From Paenibacillus azoreducens (GTDB lineage Bacteria > Bacillota > Bacilli > Paenibacillales > Paenibacillaceae): 64,000 nt of DNA. Below, piece after piece: positions 28,446 to 35,422 of this stretch. Each line of letters opens with the position of its first letter. The first letter of the stretch is position 1. Both the position numbers and the translations under genes were made by a program. Location: the NCBI RefSeq assembly GCF_021654775.1, contig NZ_AP025343.1, positions 2,509,501-2,573,500 on the forward strand. Direction: 5' to 3'. The notes beneath the pieces were generated by a model. The model was not told the DNA's origin. It did no database searches and saw nothing but the letters and a program-made list of their open reading frames with translations.

Positions 28446-29345
28446 ATGGGAGAGCTATTGGCCAAGGCAAAGGTGAAGCCACACTGGGTCCTGCTTGTCT
28501 GTTGCCTGATGCTCCTGCCTTTCCTGTTCAAATCATCGTCCATGGAAGAACAAAAAGCAACCTGGCTATGGGATGCTTCCCTGATTGAAAAACCGGAAGA
28601 AATTTTGGATTTCTGCAAGGAACAGGGCGTCAGCGTCATTTTTCTGCAGGTTCAAAAAAGCGTGGGAGCGGAGCAGTACAGGCATTTTATTTCTGCGGCC
28701 CATGACGATAATATCGTCGTGCATGCGCTGGACGGCAGACCGGAATGGGCATACCGGAAGCAGCATGGGGAAGCGGATCAATTTATCGATTGGGTTCTCG
28801 ATTATAACAGCAAAGCCCCTGCGGAAGCGCGTTTCGCCGGAATTCAGCTCGACGTGGAGCCGTATCGTTTGAAACGGTGGGAACGCGATCAGGCCGGAGT
28901 CGTGAGCGAATGGAGCCGGAATATGGAAGCATGGGCGGACAAAGGACGTGCCGGCGGGCTATATATGAGCGCAGCCGTGCCTTTCTGGTTGGGCAAAATT
29001 GAAGCGGCAGACGGAAACGGCGATTTGAGCCGATGGATGCTGGATCGATTCGATGCCCTGGCGGTCATGTCCTACCGCGACAACGGGCAGCAAATGGTAG
29101 ATCTGTCCCGCGGAATGCTCAGTATGGCTGATCAGCTTGGAAAATCGGTTTGGATCGGCATGGAGTTGGGATATACGGAAGAAGGAGCGCATGTGAGTTT
29201 TCACGGTAAACCGCTGCCGGTTATGGAGGCAGAAATGAGGAATGTGTTCCGGCTCAGCGAGTCCTATTCTTCCTTCGCGGGACTGGCCATCCATCATTAC
29301 GAAGTATGGAATAAAAAAATCGCCGCGGCACAGCCGAAGGGATAA
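28446..29345 (+). CDS. TIM-barrel-like protein of unknown function, paralog of the gene at 50881
   Basis: 299 aa. One N-terminal hydrophobic helix (about 13-30), then a domain with repeated strand-helix pattern: WLWDASLI, VIFLQVQ, VHALDGRPEWA, GIQLDVEPYRL, LYMSAAVPFWLG, ALAVMSYRD, HVSFHGKP, GLAIHHYEVW. The conserved acids in LDVEP and DG are where a glycoside hydrolase active site would lie. The protein at 50881-51774 has the same motifs in the same order. Last gene of the polysaccharide cluster, 21 bp after the dehydrogenase. A polymer-modifying or cleaving role is inferred. Confidence 0.75.
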   Translation: MGELLAKAKVKPHWVLLVCCLMLLPFLFKSSSMEEQKATWLWDASLIEKPEEILDFCKEQGVSVIFLQVQKSVGAEQYRHFISAAHDDNIVVHALDGRPEWAYRKQHGEADQFIDWVLDYNSKAPAEARFAGIQLDVEPYRLKRWERDQAGVVSEWSRNMEAWADKGRAGGLYMSAAVPFWLGKIEAADGNGDLSRWMLDRFDALAVMSYRDNGQQMVDLSRGMLSMADQLGKSVWIGMELGYTEEGAHVSFHGKPLPVMEAEMRNVFRLSESYSSFAGLAIHHYEVWNKKIAAAQPKG

Positions 29346-29388
29346 ACAAAGAAGCAGCGTAGGCAATCGACATCAGGACAATCAGGAC

Positions 29389-29431
29389 CAAAAAGGCGTA
29401 TTCTATGAACTAGCATAGGATGCGCCTTTTC
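29389..29431. terminator. Bidirectional terminator ending the polysaccharide cluster
   Basis: AAAAGGCG...CTATG and CATAG...CGCCTTTT form a long stem around a short loop with A- and T-runs at the ends. It serves the plus-strand cluster and the convergent gene at 29438. Confidence 0.88.
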
Positions 29432-29437
29432 GCATGA

Positions 29438-29827
29438 TCAGCTGTCATCCGCATTCAGACGGATTCCGAGGTAAGCCGACAGCTCCGAAGCCGTCTCCGC
29501 CTTTACGTAAGACCACAACATAAAAAACCGCCGCTGGTATCCCCGGCATAAGTAAAGGGCCTCGAATCCTCGGGGACCGCGATTTTCCTCATAGACCCGG
29601 ATGCCGCGGGTGCGCATGGCTTTGCGGAGATCCGCCAGACGGCGCATGACCTTGCCCTGCACTCCGGACAAACCGCGGATATACACATTAGGCAGCTTGA
29701 GGGCAAGCGTATTCAGCGTGCGGATGTCCCGTTCCAGCACATCAAGCAGAATGACATGGAGGATATAGCTTTTGACAAGCAGGGCGTCTTCCTCGGCCGG
29801 AGCAGGGGGGAGGGAGGATGCGTTCAT
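29438..29827 (-). CDS. Uncharacterised protein
   Basis: 129 aa from ATG 29827, which is 9 bp after AAGGAA; an upstream GTG abuts the ribosome site and is unlikely. No signal peptide or membrane helix. The sequence is helical and basic (KVMRRLADLRKAMRTRG) with a central IRVYEENRGPRGFEALYLC strand region. I do not recognise the family. Its start faces the Crp-like regulator at 30010, so the two share a divergent promoter region of about 180 bp. Confidence 0.7.
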   Translation of the reverse strand: MNASSLPPAPAEEDALLVKSYILHVILLDVLERDIRTLNTLALKLPNVYIRGLSGVQGKVMRRLADLRKAMRTRGIRVYEENRGPRGFEALYLCRGYQRRFFMLWSYVKAETASELSAYLGIRLNADDS

Positions 29828-29942
29828 GAGAAGCACTTCCTTGAATCAAATATAGGAACTTATGTTCTATTTATATTCATATTACTTGCAAAGTATACAT
29901 TCCGGCAAGGACCAAATCTTTGAAATGAATCCTTGTTTTTTC

Positions 29943-29951
29943 TGGTATAAT
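29943..29951 (+). promoter_or_regulatory. Extended -10 promoter of the Crp-like/VOC gene pair
   Basis: TGGTATAAT (TGn plus a perfect TATAAT). TTGAAA lies 20 bp upstream, too far for an ideal -35, which fits extended -10 dependence. Confidence 0.6.
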
Positions 29952-30009
29952 AATACACGTTGGCCATCCGAGCCAAAAGCAAACCATAAGATTTGGGGAG
30001 GATTACCAT

Positions 30010-30507
30010 ATGATCTTGCACAAGGGAGAAATATTATTTCACCAGGGGGATAGCGGGGAATATTTATACCATATCAAAAGCGGGCTTTTTAAAGTGACGC
30101 GTCTCCATGAAAACGGCAATATTGTGCTTTTCAATATTCTGTATCCCGGGGAAACGGTGCCGCATCATTCGCTGATCACTCCCAAAGAAACGCATGGCAC
30201 GGCGATTGCGCTGATGCGAAGCGAAGTGGAACGGATTCCGGCGGAGGAATGGTACCGCGAGGTGCGGGAGAACCCGGAAAAAGCGCTGGAGATCGCGCTG
30301 CTGCTGCAGGAAAAAGTCCGTTTCATGCAAAAAAGGCTGGACCATCTGACGGTGGGAACGCCCGCGGAACGGCTGGAACTGCTGTCGGAGTGGCTGGGGG
30401 ATTATTCCCATGGCGTGCATTTTACCGATCTCTTGACGCAAGAGGAAATCGGTCAATTGATCGGAGTCCGGCGGGAAACGATCAACCGGCTGTTAAGGGG
30501 GCGGTAA
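30010..30507 (+). CDS. Short Crp/Fnr-family regulator
   Basis: 165 aa, against about 220-240 for the family. The cyclic-nucleotide-binding-like beta roll (about 1-75) and dimer helix (about 85-115) are present, and the helix-turn-helix is TQEEIGQLIGVRRETINRLL. The protein stops right after the recognition helix, so the beta wing is missing, and the N-terminus is also short. No cysteine cluster, so it is not an Fe-S FNR. It may still bind DNA. One base separates it from the VOC gene, suggesting a shared message. Confidence 0.8.
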   Translation: MILHKGEILFHQGDSGEYLYHIKSGLFKVTRLHENGNIVLFNILYPGETVPHHSLITPKETHGTAIALMRSEVERIPAEEWYREVRENPEKALEIALLLQEKVRFMQKRLDHLTVGTPAERLELLSEWLGDYSHGVHFTDLLTQEEIGQLIGVRRETINRLLRGR

Positions 30508-30508
30508 C

Positions 30509-30895
30509 ATGCTGCATCATGTAGAGATAAATGTATCGGATATCAAGCGGAGCCGGGAGTTTTGGGAATGGTTCCTGACCGGACTCGGCTACGAACTGTT
30601 TCAGGAATGGGAGCATGGCATCAGCTTCAAGCAGAAGAAAACTTATCTCGTATTCGTGCAAACGGAAGCGCGATTTATGGACAGTACATATCACCGGAAG
30701 GCTACCGGCCTTAACCATTTGGCTTTTCACGCAGCGTCGCGGGATCAAGTTGATGAAATGCTTCGGATGCTGAAGCAAAAAGGGATTCCTGTCCTGTATG
30801 AGGACAAGTACCCCTATGCGGGTGGACCGGGGCATTATGCGGTCTTTTTTGAAGATCCGGACCGGATCAAGGTGGAACTGGCCTGTGAAGGCTAA
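30509..30895 (+). CDS. VOC/glyoxalase-fold protein
   Basis: 128 aa single-domain vicinal-oxygen-chelate protein with two beta-alpha-beta-beta-beta modules: MLHHVEINVSDIKRSREFW at the start, GLNHLAFHA in the middle, and YAVFFEDPDRIKVEL at the end. The metal-ligand-like His5, His near residue 71 and Glu near 122 fit a metal enzyme such as a lyase or dioxygenase. Substrate unknown. Confidence 0.82.
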   Translation: MLHHVEINVSDIKRSREFWEWFLTGLGYELFQEWEHGISFKQKKTYLVFVQTEARFMDSTYHRKATGLNHLAFHAASRDQVDEMLRMLKQKGIPVLYEDKYPYAGGPGHYAVFFEDPDRIKVELACEG

Positions 30896-30997
30896 TGTCC
30901 CCAATAAGACATTAAATCTGAATAGCTGATTAACGGTGGCGGGCTCCTGAAAGGGGCCTTTTTTAACAGTATAGAATTTATAAGTTTTTTTGGGGGT

Positions 30998-31049
30998 CCC
31001 CGCAAAGTATTTGGAATAAGCATCGAAGCATAGGCTCCACTTTGTGGGG
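30998..31049 (+). repeat. 51-bp palindromic element, copy 3
   Basis: CCCCGCAAAGT...ACTTTGTGGGG. Nearly identical to the copy at 33155, including about 30 bp upstream. Confidence 0.92.
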
Positions 31050-31069
31050 TTATTTTAACATATCGGGGT

Positions 31070-31194
31070 CCCCGCAAAGTAATCGGAATAAGCTTCAAAG
31101 GCTACACGTCACTCCGTACTTTTGCTCCGCAAAAGCGCCCCTCTTTGAGAGTCGTCGGAATTCTTTCCGATACTCTTTGTGGGGTTATTTTATT
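31070..31194 (+). repeat. 125-bp long form of the palindromic element
   Basis: Same CCCCGCAAAGT left arm and CTTTGTGGGG right arm as the 51-bp family, but the inside is replaced by a longer segment with its own hairpins: CTTTTGC-TCC-GCAAAAG and TCGGAA-TTCT-TTCCGA. It lies 20 bp after copy 3 in tandem. Confidence 0.85.
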
Positions 31195-31221
31195 TCGGCG
31201 GTTGTCCATTAGTATCGTCCA

Positions 31222-31257
31222 AGTAACTTTCTTACGAAATAGTGCCTACTTACGAAA
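31222..31257 (+). promoter_or_regulatory. Candidate HxlR operator before hxlA
   Basis: Two direct repeats 18 bp apart, each ending TTACGAAA (31232-31239, 31250-31257); the first is part of GTAACTTTCTTAC, an inverted GTAA/TTAC repeat. They lie just upstream of the -10 box TATAAA at 31271. In Bacillus, HxlR activates hxlAB from tandem sites at the same place. Confidence 0.55.
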
Positions 31258-31324
31258 AAACTAATGAGTATATAAAATAGGGCTGTAGTTAACGATCAAA
31301 TGAATAGACAGGAGAGATCATCAT

Positions 31325-31957
31325 ATGGAACTTCAATTGGCACTTGATCTTGTGGATATCCCGGAGGCAAAAGAAATCGTAAACGAGGTTGCGGAATATA
31401 TAGATATCGTTGAAATCGGAACGCCGGTTGTCATTAACGAAGGACTGAGAGCGGTCAAAGAACTGAAAGAAGCTTTCCCTTCCCTGCGTGTGCTGGCCGA
31501 TCTGAAAATTATGGATGCGGGAGGATATGAGGTAATGAAGGCTTCCGAGGCAGGAGCAAGCATCATTACCGTTTTGGGCGTATCGGACGATTCAACGATT
31601 CGGGGCGCGGTAGAAGAAGCCAAGAAACAAAATACCAAAGTCATGGTAGACATGATCAACGTCAAAAACATCGAGGAAAGAGCCCGTGAAATCGACCAAA
31701 TGGGCGTGGATTATATCTGTGTGCATTCAGGGTATGATCATCAAGCGGCAGGCATCAGTTCTTTTGACGACCTGCTTACCATCAAACGTGTGGTTAAACA
31801 GGCTAAAACTGCTATTGCCGGGGGCATTAAGCTGAATACGCTGCCTCAGGTTATCGCTGCAGGTCCCGATCTCGTTATTGTTGGCGGCGGAATCACAAGC
31901 CAAGCGGACAAGCGTGCCGCGGCGTCTGAAATGAAGCAATTGGTCAGCAAGGCGTAA
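31325..31957 (+). CDS. hxlA: 3-hexulose-6-phosphate synthase
   Basis: First step of the ribulose monophosphate pathway: condenses formaldehyde with ribulose-5-P. 210 aa TIM barrel of the OMP decarboxylase superfamily with ELQLALDLVD, the LADLKIMDAGGYE motif (Mg- and phosphate-binding residues) and GGGITSQAD at the phosphate site. GGAGAG precedes the ATG. Co-transcribed with hxlB 6 bp downstream. The likely role is formaldehyde detoxification. Confidence 0.95.
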   Translation: MELQLALDLVDIPEAKEIVNEVAEYIDIVEIGTPVVINEGLRAVKELKEAFPSLRVLADLKIMDAGGYEVMKASEAGASIITVLGVSDDSTIRGAVEEAKKQNTKVMVDMINVKNIEERAREIDQMGVDYICVHSGYDHQAAGISSFDDLLTIKRVVKQAKTAIAGGIKLNTLPQVIAAGPDLVIVGGGITSQADKRAAASEMKQLVSKA

Positions 31958-31963
31958 AAAGCG

Positions 31964-32521
31964 ATGAAGACGGTCAAATATGCTGCCGAAATCGTGAAGG
32001 AACTGCAGCGCTCCGTCACACTCATTTCGGAAGAAGAAACTGAGAAATTGGCTGATCGGATTCAGACGGCGGGGAAAATATTTCTCGCTGGCGCCGGAAG
32101 ATCGGGTTTCATGGGACGGGCGTTCGCCATGCGTCTTATGCACATGGGGTTCAACGCTTATGTCGTTGGTGAAACGGTGACGCCGGGTATCGGCCCGGAT
32201 GATCTGCTTATTATAGGTTCCGGCTCGGGGGAAACTCAAAGCCTGGCCACCATGGCCCGGAAAGCAAAACAGCTCGGCGCGTCGGTTGTCACGGTAACGA
32301 TTCATCCTGATTCCACGCTTGGCAGCCTGTCTGATTTTTCGGTGAAACTCCCCGGAACGCCGAAGGAACAGAAGAATGCGGACGGCGTAACCATTCAGCC
32401 GATGGCATCGCTGTTCGAACAGACGCTCATCGTATTATATGATGCCGTTATCCTTGGATTAATGGATCAGAAGGATCAGAGCTCAAGACAAATGTTCGGC
32501 AGACATGCCAACCTGGAGTAG
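31964..32521 (+). CDS. hxlB: 6-phospho-3-hexuloisomerase
   Basis: Converts hexulose-6-P to fructose-6-P, the second RuMP step. 185 aa SIS-domain sugar isomerase with GAGRSGFMGRAFAMRL and GSGSGETQSL substrate-phosphate loops. The C-terminus (MPTATLEQ-like region MASLFEQTLIVLYDAVIL) fits the family tetramer. Overlaps nothing; the gap to hxlA is 6 bp. Confidence 0.95.
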   Translation: MKTVKYAAEIVKELQRSVTLISEEETEKLADRIQTAGKIFLAGAGRSGFMGRAFAMRLMHMGFNAYVVGETVTPGIGPDDLLIIGSGSGETQSLATMARKAKQLGASVVTVTIHPDSTLGSLSDFSVKLPGTPKEQKNADGVTIQPMASLFEQTLIVLYDAVILGLMDQKDQSSRQMFGRHANLE

Positions 32522-32548
32522 ACTACAAATTTTAAAAGACAGACTGGA

Positions 32549-32573
32549 TACCCCTACTGCTTGCAGTGGGGGT
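32549..32573 (+). terminator. Weak terminator-like hairpin after hxlB
   Basis: ACCCC-TA-CTGC pairs with GCAG-TG-GGGGT; the following sequence is only partly T-rich. Some read-through into hxlR is possible. Confidence 0.5.
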
Positions 32574-32629
32574 TATTACATTAGATTTGGCTGCCGCAAA
32601 TGTAGTATTCTAAAAAGGGAGGTGGCATA

Positions 32630-33007
32630 ATGGCAACGGAAATTAAAGACCGGATCAATCTTAAGGAAATTAATTGTGAAAAAGAACTGACGCTTGCCGT
32701 CATCGGCGGTAAGTGGAAGTTGATTATATTGTGGCATTTGGGCATGGACGGAACGAAACGGTTTGGTGAACTCAAAAAATTGATCCCGCATATTACGCAA
32801 AAAATGCTTACCAACCAGCTCCGCGAACTGGAAGATGATCAACTGATCTCGAGAAAAGTATACCCGGAAGTTCCGCCTAGAGTCGAATATACGTTGACAG
32901 AATACGGTCAGTCCCTGATGCCGGTGCTCCGGATGATGTATGATTGGGGCAAAAACTACGGTGAGAAGGTGATATGGAAGGATGCCGGTCGCCCATCGTT
33001 GATATGA
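32630..33007 (+). CDS. hxlR: HxlR-family transcriptional regulator
   Basis: 125 aa winged-helix dimer. Typical features are the [21 protein letters not shown] helix with the conserved Cys just before it (NCEKE), the wing [17 protein letters not shown] and a C-terminal dimer helix. AAGGGAGGTGG precedes the ATG. In Bacillus subtilis, hxlR is divergent from hxlAB and activates it in response to formaldehyde; here it lies downstream on the same strand, so its target assignment is inferred from position. Confidence 0.9.
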   Translation: MATEIKDRINLKEINCEKELTLAVIGGKWKLIILWHLGMDGTKRFGELKKLIPHITQKMLTNQLRELEDDQLISRKVYPEVPPRVEYTLTEYGQSLMPVLRMMYDWGKNYGEKVIWKDAGRPSLI

Positions 33008-33078
33008 ACAAACAGGACCCAAATAAGCCCAACCCGATGCAAGGATTCTTCCGAACATAAAAACAGAATAAAAAAGAA

Positions 33079-33121
33079 TGCCGGACCTATATTTGTGGTT
33101 GCCACAGGTCCGGTATTTTTT
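33079..33121 (+). terminator. Intrinsic terminator after hxlR
   Basis: CCGGACCT (33081-33088) pairs with AGGTCCGG (33106-33113) with further inner pairing, then a T-run. Confidence 0.9.
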
Positions 33122-33154
33122 AGCAGTATAGAATTTATAAGTTTTTTTGGGGGT

Positions 33155-33206
33155 CCCCGCAAAGTATTTGGAATAAGCATCGAAGCATAGGCTCCACTTT
33201 GTGGGG
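33155..33206 (+). repeat. 51-bp palindromic element, copy 5
   Basis: CCCCGCAAAGT...ACTTTGTGGGG, directly behind the hxlR terminator. Confidence 0.92.
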
Positions 33207-33242
33207 TTATTTTATGTTTTCGCCTGGTTCTGCCGGGCATCT

Positions 33243-33271
33243 CACCAAAGGCCGGCTGGGCACATATAATG
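33243..33271 (+). promoter_or_regulatory. Possible sigma-K promoter
   Basis: CACC (33243-33246) and CATATAAT (33263-33270), 16 bp apart, fit the late mother-cell sigma-K pattern AC-N16-CATANNNT. It precedes a protein that resembles a spore coat component. Confidence 0.45.
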
Positions 33272-33305
33272 GGTTATCTGTATGAAAAGAAAGGAGATAA
33301 CTCTG

Positions 33306-33704
33306 ATGAGTTACCCCCCGTATTGGGCGTATGCCGCCTCCTATCCTTATTTGCAATCCCATCCGTATTTCTTCTACCCGTACCCCTGCCTCCATTCCGC
33401 AATCCGTGAATATCCGCCGGTAGAAACCGGCACGCTGAGGCAATCGATACAGGATTATTACAAACTTATGGAAGAAGGGTATCAGATTTTAAATAAGCTG
33501 TCCGAGCAGTCTTTTGCATATCGCATCATGGCTGCCGCCCAGGCGGGCAACAAACAGGAAGTCGACCGGCTGATGAAAACGATCAGCACCACCGCTTCGA
33601 TCCAATCCGAATTTTCGCCAAGCGGCATCGGCATAACGGTTGATCCGATTTCGCACAATCACTCTTGCTGCAAACTGGTCATGTTTCTGAGATGGGGGAG
33701 TTAG
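33306..33704 (+). CDS. Probable spore coat protein (YuzC-like)
   Basis: 132 aa from ATG 33306, 8 bp after AAAGGAG. The N-terminus is Tyr/Pro-rich (MSYPPYWAYAASYPYLQSHP), as in many coat proteins. The C-terminal half is a conserved domain: EQSFAYRIMAAAQAGNKQEVDRL, then GIGITVDP and a CCKLVMFLRW end. This reminds me of the Bacillus inner-coat protein YuzC; the match is from memory. The upstream sigma-K-like promoter agrees. Confidence 0.65.
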   Translation: MSYPPYWAYAASYPYLQSHPYFFYPYPCLHSAIREYPPVETGTLRQSIQDYYKLMEEGYQILNKLSEQSFAYRIMAAAQAGNKQEVDRLMKTISTTASIQSEFSPSGIGITVDPISHNHSCCKLVMFLRWGS

Positions 33705-33721
33705 CTCGCGAGACCCCCGTC

Positions 33722-34921
33722 TTACAGAGTGTCTGCAGGACCAAAAAATTCATAGTGGATCCGCTCAGCCGGCACGCCCCAATCATTCAAAGCCTGATGG
33801 ACGGCGCGCATGAAAGGAAGCGGACCGCAGAAATAGAAGTCGGATTCCAGAGAAGCAGTTTCCCGAAGCCAAGACAAATCGATAAACCCGGTTTTATCGC
33901 AGACGTCACCCGCTGCAGGTTTTTCGTAACAGACATATGATTTCAACTGCGGGTGCGATGCGTCCAACTGTTTGATATGCTCTTTCATCGCATGAACTTC
34001 CCCGTTCACCGCCGCATGGATAAAGGTAACCTTCCGTTCAGGCTGCTCCTTCAGCACGGTTTCCAGCATGCTGACCATCGGGGTCAGGCCGACGCCGCCA
34101 CTGATCAGCACAAGCGGCATAGTCTTTTCCATATCCAGGGTAAAGGAACCGGCCGGCGCGCTGATTTCCAAAATATCCCCTTCATTGATGCGATCATGTA
34201 AATAAGTTGATACTACGCCTTCAGATTTCCCTTCCACAGATCCTTCCCGTTTAACGGAAATGCGGTAGCAGTCCCCGCCCGGAGCGGCAGACAAGCTGTA
34301 ATGGCGGATATGTGTATAGTTTTGATCATCCGGTTTAACCCGCACGGTGATGTATTGCCCAGGCAAGTACTCCGAAATTGCGCCGCCATCCTGCGGTTTC
34401 AAATAGAAGGAAGTAATAACGGCGCTTTCCTTGATTTTGCGGTCGACTACAAACGAACGGAATCCGCGCCAGCCGCCCGGAGCCGCTTCGGCTTCCCGGT
34501 ACATTTCGGCTTCGACGCCGATAAAGGCATCGGCGATTACGCTGTAAGCTTGTGCCCAGGCATCCAGAATTGCAGGCGTGGCCGCATCGCCAAGCACTTT
34601 TTGGATGGCGGCAAGCAGATTTTCGCCGACGATCGGATAATGCTCCGGCAGAATATTGAGGGCGCGATGCTTGTGGCCGATTTGCTTGACGACAGGCAAA
34701 ATGTCCTCAAGGTGATCAATGTGCGCGGCCGCCGCGTATACGGCATTCGCCAAGGCTGTAGGCTGTTTGCCTTCCCGCTGATTCGCGTGGTTGAATATGT
34801 TCAGCAGTTCGGGATGGTTGTCGAACATCATTTGATAAAAGGTGGTTGTAATTTCTTTTCCGTGTACTTCCAGGACAGGAACGGTAGATTTGATAAGGTC
34901 AATGGTTTCTTGCGTCAGCAT
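33722..34921 (-). CDS. hmp: Flavohemoglobin (nitric oxide dioxygenase)
   Basis: Oxidises NO to nitrate with O2 and NAD(P)H. 399 aa from the ATG at 34921 (AAAGGGGA upstream); a longer open frame exists but runs into the promoter. Globin domain (1-140) with proximal His near residue 85 (GHKHRALNI), then FAD domain (RHYSLS) and NAD domain (SGGVGLTPMVSML, FYFCGPLPFM). The promoter carries an FNR box at the activating distance, so it should respond to oxygen limitation. Confidence 0.96.
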   Translation of the reverse strand: MLTQETIDLIKSTVPVLEVHGKEITTTFYQMMFDNHPELLNIFNHANQREGKQPTALANAVYAAAAHIDHLEDILPVVKQIGHKHRALNILPEHYPIVGENLLAAIQKVLGDAATPAILDAWAQAYSVIADAFIGVEAEMYREAEAAPGGWRGFRSFVVDRKIKESAVITSFYLKPQDGGAISEYLPGQYITVRVKPDDQNYTHIRHYSLSAAPGGDCYRISVKREGSVEGKSEGVVSTYLHDRINEGDILEISAPAGSFTLDMEKTMPLVLISGGVGLTPMVSMLETVLKEQPERKVTFIHAAVNGEVHAMKEHIKQLDASHPQLKSYVCYEKPAAGDVCDKTGFIDLSWLRETASLESDFYFCGPLPFMRAVHQALNDWGVPAERIHYEFFGPADTL

Positions 34922-34965
34922 AATAAATTCCCCTTTCCCTTGCTTTGTTCGTGCTTCCGCTTTTA

Positions 34966-35008
34966 AGTATAGAAAAGGGGTTATGGGGGAATTGTGATTG
35001 CCGTCACT
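34966..35008 (-). promoter_or_regulatory. hmp promoter with FNR box
   Basis: On the minus strand, AGTGACGGCAATCACA (35008-34993) fits the FNR box TGTGA-N6-TCACA in one mismatch. A TATACT -10 lies at 34971-34966. With a start near 34959 the box centre is about -41.5, the class II activating position. Confidence 0.75.
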
Positions 35009-35140
35009 GTAAAAATTGACAAAATGTGAACAAACAAAGCTTGGCAATGACGAGTTTCACAACAAGTGGATGGAAATATGCCAATTTGAGGAAAAATATT
35101 CGTTTTTCAAAGCAAACGGTTTAGCGAATGCCCGGAGTTG

Positions 35141-35149
35141 TGCTATAAT
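35141..35149 (+). promoter_or_regulatory. Extended -10 promoter of the YitT-family gene
   Basis: TGCTATAAT. The start would lie near 35156, giving a leader of about 265 nt before the coding region. Confidence 0.65.
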
Positions 35150-35195
35150 ATAATAAGAAAAGAAACAAAACAAAAAAAGAAAGGATCAGGATACC

Positions 35196-35261
35196 ATGTG
35201 TCCCCGAAGGAACAATCCCCAAAGGACGATTTGGAAACGTTATGATCTCTCTTACACTTAG
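35196..35261 (+). CDS. Possible 21-aa leader peptide
   Basis: ATG 35196 follows AAAGGA and encodes MCPRRNNPQRTIWKRYDLSY plus Thr, with four Arg codons including CGA, AGG and AGG that are rare in this genome's core genes. Its stop (35259-35261) overlaps the left foot of a large hairpin. Size, position and stop placement resemble leader peptides that control downstream genes through ribosome stalling. There is no proof that it is translated. Confidence 0.35.
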   Translation: MCPRRNNPQRTIWKRYDLSYT

Positions 35262-35329
35262 CTCCCTTTCGTAGAGTACAGTCACCTGACGCTTAAAAGG
35301 ACGTACAAACTCTGCGAAAGAAGGAAGCT
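35260..35329 (+). promoter_or_regulatory. Large leader hairpin before the YitT-family gene
   Basis: AGCTCCCTTTCGTAGAGT (35260-35277) pairs with ACTCTGCGAAAGAAGGAAGCT (35309-35329, shown with two small bulges), with an inner GTC/GAC hairpin. No T-run follows. Two smaller hairpins (GGAC-CAA-GTCC and CTGCA...TGCAG) lie between it and the start codon. Confidence 0.55.
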
Positions 35330-35422
35330 CAAGATGCGAAGGACCAAGTCCTGCAGGTTTCTGCCTTATTGCAGTGGTTTGTCACATCCCTGACCAACCT
35401 ACTACGATTAGAGGGAACCTGT

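Larger units (their letters stand above)
30896..31324. other. 429-bp intergenic region: two palindromic elements and the hxlA promoter
   Basis: No gene. Contains the 51-bp element at 30998 and its 125-bp relative at 31070, followed by the candidate HxlR operator (31222-31257) and a TATAAA -10 at 31271. The segment tagaatttataagttttttt before the first element recurs before the copy at 33155 and inside the 110-bp repeat copy at 39390. Confidence 0.7.

Noticed and set aside
30892..31098. Minus-strand ORF starting with MLIPNTLRG-type sequence; similar ORFs at 32956-33240, 17040-17315 and 17733-17954
   Set aside because: All are translations of the 51-bp palindromic repeat and its flank, not genes.
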